A stretch of DNA of 64,000 nucleotides from the NCBI RefSeq assembly GCF_002086515.1, contig NZ_MVHH01000007.1:60963-124962 (forward strand), in the 5' to 3' direction. This document shows, piece by piece, positions 61,464-64,000 of this stretch. Numbering within the stretch: the stretch's first letter is position 1; each line of letters opens with the position of its first letter. Position numbers and translations under genes: made by a program. Origin of the DNA: Mycolicibacter arupensis. GTDB lineage: Bacteria; Actinomycetota; Actinomycetes; Mycobacteriales; Mycobacteriaceae. The notes under the pieces are model-generated. The model was not told where the DNA came from. It saw only the letters and a list, made by a program, of their open reading frames with translations, and did no database searches.

Positions 61464-63683
61464 TCAGTCCGACTTGAGTGCGGCCTTGAGCAGTTCCTGA
61501 CTAGGTAGCGATTCCAGGTCGGATTCCACTGTTACCGAATGCAATCTGCCGTTCCATGGAAATGGTGATCGATAGTCGTCGCACACCGGTAGGCCGCGGT
61601 CTCGCCCCAGGAGCAAGGATGTCCCGCCGTGCTGCCAGACATGGGGCAGCGTCACCGGAGCCACCGCAGAGCCGACAACGGTGTTGTCGATCACCGCTTC
61701 CACTCGGGTGGCGCCGTCGAGACGGTGTAACCGACATCCCGCGCTGCGACGTCCTTGTGCCAGCGGCCGATCGGCTTGGACCCGGATGTTGCCGCCCGGG
61801 GCTGCGATGGCAATGTGCAGCTGGGAATCGATCACGTATGCCGCCAGTCCGCCGGTCCAGTTGCCGATCGCGAACAGCACGCCATTGGCTTCCTCGCCGG
61901 GAACATCGACGTCAGCGCACAACCTGCTGTACAGCAGGGGCAGTGCTTCATCGGCGACCGGCCCTCCGCAGGGTCGTACCACCACGCGCTGCCCGGGCGG
62001 GAATTCGGGCCACACCATCTCGGCTGCCCGCGCCACCAACGAGTCGGTCAGTGGAAGCACGTCATAGCGGGCGGCCTCGGCTTCCCACAGGGCGGTCAAG
62101 CGCGACGCCACGTCCGGGTGGTTCTCCGACAGGTCGTGGGCTTCGGAGAAGTCGTCGGCCCGAAACAACGACCATCGATCAGCCGCGAAGTCTCGGCTTC
62201 CTTCCAGCAGAACCTCCTCGTCCATCACGCCTTGGGCCACGTGATCGGTGGTGGCCTTCCAGCCGTCGGCAATGATGGAGCGGGAACCGACGACTTCGAA
62301 GTACTGGGTGGATCGCGGTGCGGGGGCGGCGGCGTCCGTGAATGTCGACAACAGACTTGCCCCGTGGACCACATTTGCGGTGGAGTCGGGGGAGCCGCCC
62401 GGAAGTCGAATCCCGCACGCCTCCAACACTGTTGGCATGATATCGATCGCGTGTGCGAACTGTGAGCGGACAGCGCCGCCGTCCTGGACGCCACGCGGCC
62501 AGTGAACGACCAGCGGTACCCGTGTACCGCCCAGCCACGCGTACCGTTTCCACAGGCGGAAAGGTGTATTGCCGGCCCAGGCCCAGCCCCACGCGTAGTG
62601 CGGATATCCCGCCGTACCACCCCAATCCGGTAGCTGATCGAGGTTGTCTGTCGCAGACTCGGGCACCCGATGGGTGAACCGGTGTTCGTTGCTGGTTCCC
62701 GACACACCCCCTTCTGCGCTGGCCCCATTGTCAGACATGACGAGAACGATGGTGTTGTCCAGGACATCGAGATCTTCGAGCGTGCGGATCAATCGATCGA
62801 TCTGGCTGTCGGTATGACTGAGAAAGCCCGCGTACACCTCGTGCATCCGCGCGTACACGGCGCGTTCTTCGTCGGTGAGGGTGCTCCAGGGCGGAACCCA
62901 TGCGGGCCGTTCGGTGAGGGTGGTGCCCGCGGGTACCACACCCTCGGCGATCTGCCGCGCAAAGACGGCGTCACGCCAAGCGTCCCAGCCGATGTCGAAC
63001 TGGCCCGCGTAGGCGTCAGCCCAGGCTTTGTGGACATGGTGCGGTGAGTGCATGGCCCCCGTTGCAAAGTAGAGGAAGAACGGTTTGCCCGGTGCTGCTT
63101 GCTGCTGGCCGACGACCATCTTGATGGCCTCATCCGTCAGATCCTCGGTCAAGTGGTAGCCCGCTGGGCGCGTATCTGGTCCGTCGACGTACGTGTTGTC
63201 GCGTACCAGCTGCGGGTCCCAGTGATTGGCGTCGCCGAGCAGAAAGCCGTAGTAGCGCTCGAATCCGAGCCCCAACGGCCAGCGAGTGAATGGACCGGCG
63301 CTCGTCCGTTCACCGCGAGGCGCCAGATGCCACTTGCCGACGGCCATGGTGCTCCAGCCGGCATCTCGCAGTATGCGCGGCAGCGTCGGCGCAGAGGCCG
63401 GGATCTTCCCGGTATAGCCCGGGTGGGCAGTCGGGATATCGGCAAGGAAGCCCATTCCCACCGAATGGTGGTTCCTGCCGGTGAGCAACGAGGCGCGTGT
63501 CGGTGAACACAGTCCCGTTACGTGAAAGCGGCTGTACTTGAGCCCATTGCGGGCGAGGCGATCAATGGCCGGGGTCTGAATGTCCGATCCGTAACAGCCG
63601 AACTGGGCGTAGCCGAGGTCGTCCAGCACGATCATGACCACGTTAGGTGCTCCCGCACGCGCGGCCGCATCGAATGCACCCAT
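61464..63683 (-). CDS. Arylsulfatase (type I, formylglycine-dependent)
   Basis: The product has 739 residues from the ATG at 63683 (GAGGAG 6-7 nt upstream). The sulfatase signature LCSPTRASLLTGR supplies Cys59, which must be oxidised to formylglycine. Metal and sulfate ligands include Asp21/Asp22 (LDDLGY), Lys117/His119 (GKWHL), His212 (MHSPH) and Asp318/Asn319 (MSDNGAS). No signal peptide is visible, so it acts in the cytosol unless exported otherwise. The C-terminal 200 residues form a beta-rich extra domain. The substrate is unknown. The promoter has TTGTGA, 17 nt, TAATCT, with the palindrome between them. Confidence 0.9.
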   Translation of the reverse strand: MGAFDAAARAGAPNVVMIVLDDLGYAQFGCYGSDIQTPAIDRLARNGLKYSRFHVTGLCSPTRASLLTGRNHHSVGMGFLADIPTAHPGYTGKIPASAPTLPRILRDAGWSTMAVGKWHLAPRGERTSAGPFTRWPLGLGFERYYGFLLGDANHWDPQLVRDNTYVDGPDTRPAGYHLTEDLTDEAIKMVVGQQQAAPGKPFFLYFATGAMHSPHHVHKAWADAYAGQFDIGWDAWRDAVFARQIAEGVVPAGTTLTERPAWVPPWSTLTDEERAVYARMHEVYAGFLSHTDSQIDRLIRTLEDLDVLDNTIVLVMSDNGASAEGGVSGTSNEHRFTHRVPESATDNLDQLPDWGGTAGYPHYAWGWAWAGNTPFRLWKRYAWLGGTRVPLVVHWPRGVQDGGAVRSQFAHAIDIMPTVLEACGIRLPGGSPDSTANVVHGASLLSTFTDAAAPAPRSTQYFEVVGSRSIIADGWKATTDHVAQGVMDEEVLLEGSRDFAADRWSLFRADDFSEAHDLSENHPDVASRLTALWEAEAARYDVLPLTDSLVARAAEMVWPEFPPGQRVVVRPCGGPVADEALPLLYSRLCADVDVPGEEANGVLFAIGNWTGGLAAYVIDSQLHIAIAAPGGNIRVQADRPLAQGRRSAGCRLHRLDGATRVEAVIDNTVVGSAVAPVTLPHVWQHGGTSLLLGRDRGLPVCDDYRSPFPWNGRLHSVTVESDLESLPSQELLKAALKSD

Positions 63684-63708
63684 GCCCAACTCCTCAGCTC
63701 ACCTAGCT

Positions 63709-63737
63709 AGATTAATGAGGCCTCATTAGTATCACAA
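63709..63737 (-). promoter_or_regulatory. Arylsulfatase promoter with palindrome TAATGAGGCCTCATTA (operator, site 2)
   Basis: On the minus strand a -35 TTGTGA (63732-63737) and a -10 TAATCT (63709-63714) are separated by 17 bp. The palindrome (63713-63728), identical to that at 60700-60715, fills the spacer. Repressor binding would exclude RNA polymerase. Confidence 0.8.
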
Positions 63738-63806
63738 CGGCGGCCGAGGTTCAGGTCGAGTGGAGCGCAAGTCAGGGGAGAGCTGCGGCGCCGACGTTTG
63801 CGGCAT

Positions 63807-64000
63807 TCACGCGATGCTGCTGAAAATCGCCGCAACCAGCCCGCCCAGGATCAACACGCCAACCATGACCGCGGCGTAGATCGTCTGGCGGCGTCGCTGC
63901 CGTCGTGCGCTGTCGATCACCACAGCGATGCTGACGAGGATCAACGGTCGTGTCCTGAAACCGGTGTAAATGGGGCCGGGCGTAGGTTCTGCTTCGAGAC
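63807..64000 (-). CDS. Small membrane protein, 5' end beyond the window
   Basis: A minus-strand frame ends at a TGA (63807-63809) and stays open to the right edge (at least 63 residues). The visible chain reads ...YTGFRTRPLILVSIAVVIDS, a basic loop ARRQRRRQ, then a strong membrane helix IYAAVMVGVLILGGLVAAIF and SSIA at the end. Two membrane segments around a basic loop look like a genuine small protein. It may begin inside the window (TTG or GTG near 63920) or outside it. Function is unknown. Confidence 0.45.
   Translation of the reverse strand, partial: LEAEPTPGPIYTGFRTRPLILVSIAVVIDSARRQRRRQTIYAAVMVGVLILGGLVAAIFSSIA

Overview
The window is chromosomal DNA of a mycobacterium, probably an environmental or fast-growing species. 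The evidence is the gene content: an antigen 85 mycolyltransferase, an MmpS/MmpL pair, a fatty-acyl-AMP ligase, the long isocitrate lyase, several F420-dependent luciferase-like oxidoreductases, a GAP-family lipid exporter and two 13E12-type HNH genes. The high GC content and frequent GTG/TTG starts agree. From memory, the left two thirds resemble a shuffled version of the M. tuberculosis Rv1877-Rv1935 region (EmrB-like efflux pump, fbpB, Rv1894c-like enzyme, dtd, MTH1187 protein, cinA, STAS protein, aceA, fadD31, tpx, crotonase). No rRNA, tRNA, CRISPR array, prophage or insertion sequence was recognised.

Layout. 1-10 kb: end of an efflux pump, an AhpD-like protein, a CocE-type hydrolase, antigen 85 divergent from a DUF7159 membrane protein, YceI, a short-type 6-phosphogluconate dehydrogenase and a nitronate-monooxygenase-like enzyme behind a KstR-type box. 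10-18 kb: HAD phosphatase, secreted proteins, cinA, lipase maturation factor, the first HNH gene and a patch of small doubtful genes. 18-26 kb: dtd/MTH1187 divergon, a compact minus-strand run of STAS, PAP2, YaaA and a VanX-like dipeptidase, a neutral ceramidase, an acyltransferase/SGNH pair and an epimerase. 26-43 kb: HD protein divergent from a GlxA-type regulator, the 766-residue isocitrate lyase, fadD31, a TetR-MmpS-MmpL cluster divergent from a diiron-type protein and a membrane protein, tpx, a crotonase, a NYN protein and a KstD-like flavoprotein near a second KstR-like box. 43-60 kb: two FKBP paralogues flanking a reductase, four F420-type oxidoreductases, a CBM2 protein, an SRPBCC-TetR operon, a zinc alcohol dehydrogenase, the second HNH gene, YaeQ and an HSL-type esterase. 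60-64 kb: a GAP-family exporter, a TetR regulator and an arylsulfatase, then the end of a small membrane protein at the window edge.

The most interesting unit is at 60.0-63.7 kb. One identical, perfect 16-bp palindrome lies in the exporter/TetR intergenic region and again inside the arylsulfatase promoter. This predicts a small regulon in which one TetR repressor controls a sulfatase and a Sap/Gap-like envelope-lipid export protein. Other regulatory signals are palindromes in the mmpS promoter and in the promoter of a LLM/SRPBCC-TetR divergon, two KstR-like boxes, and about sixteen genes whose -10 box sits 6-8 nt before the start codon, as expected for leaderless mRNAs. All function calls rest on reading motifs by eye; no database search was run.
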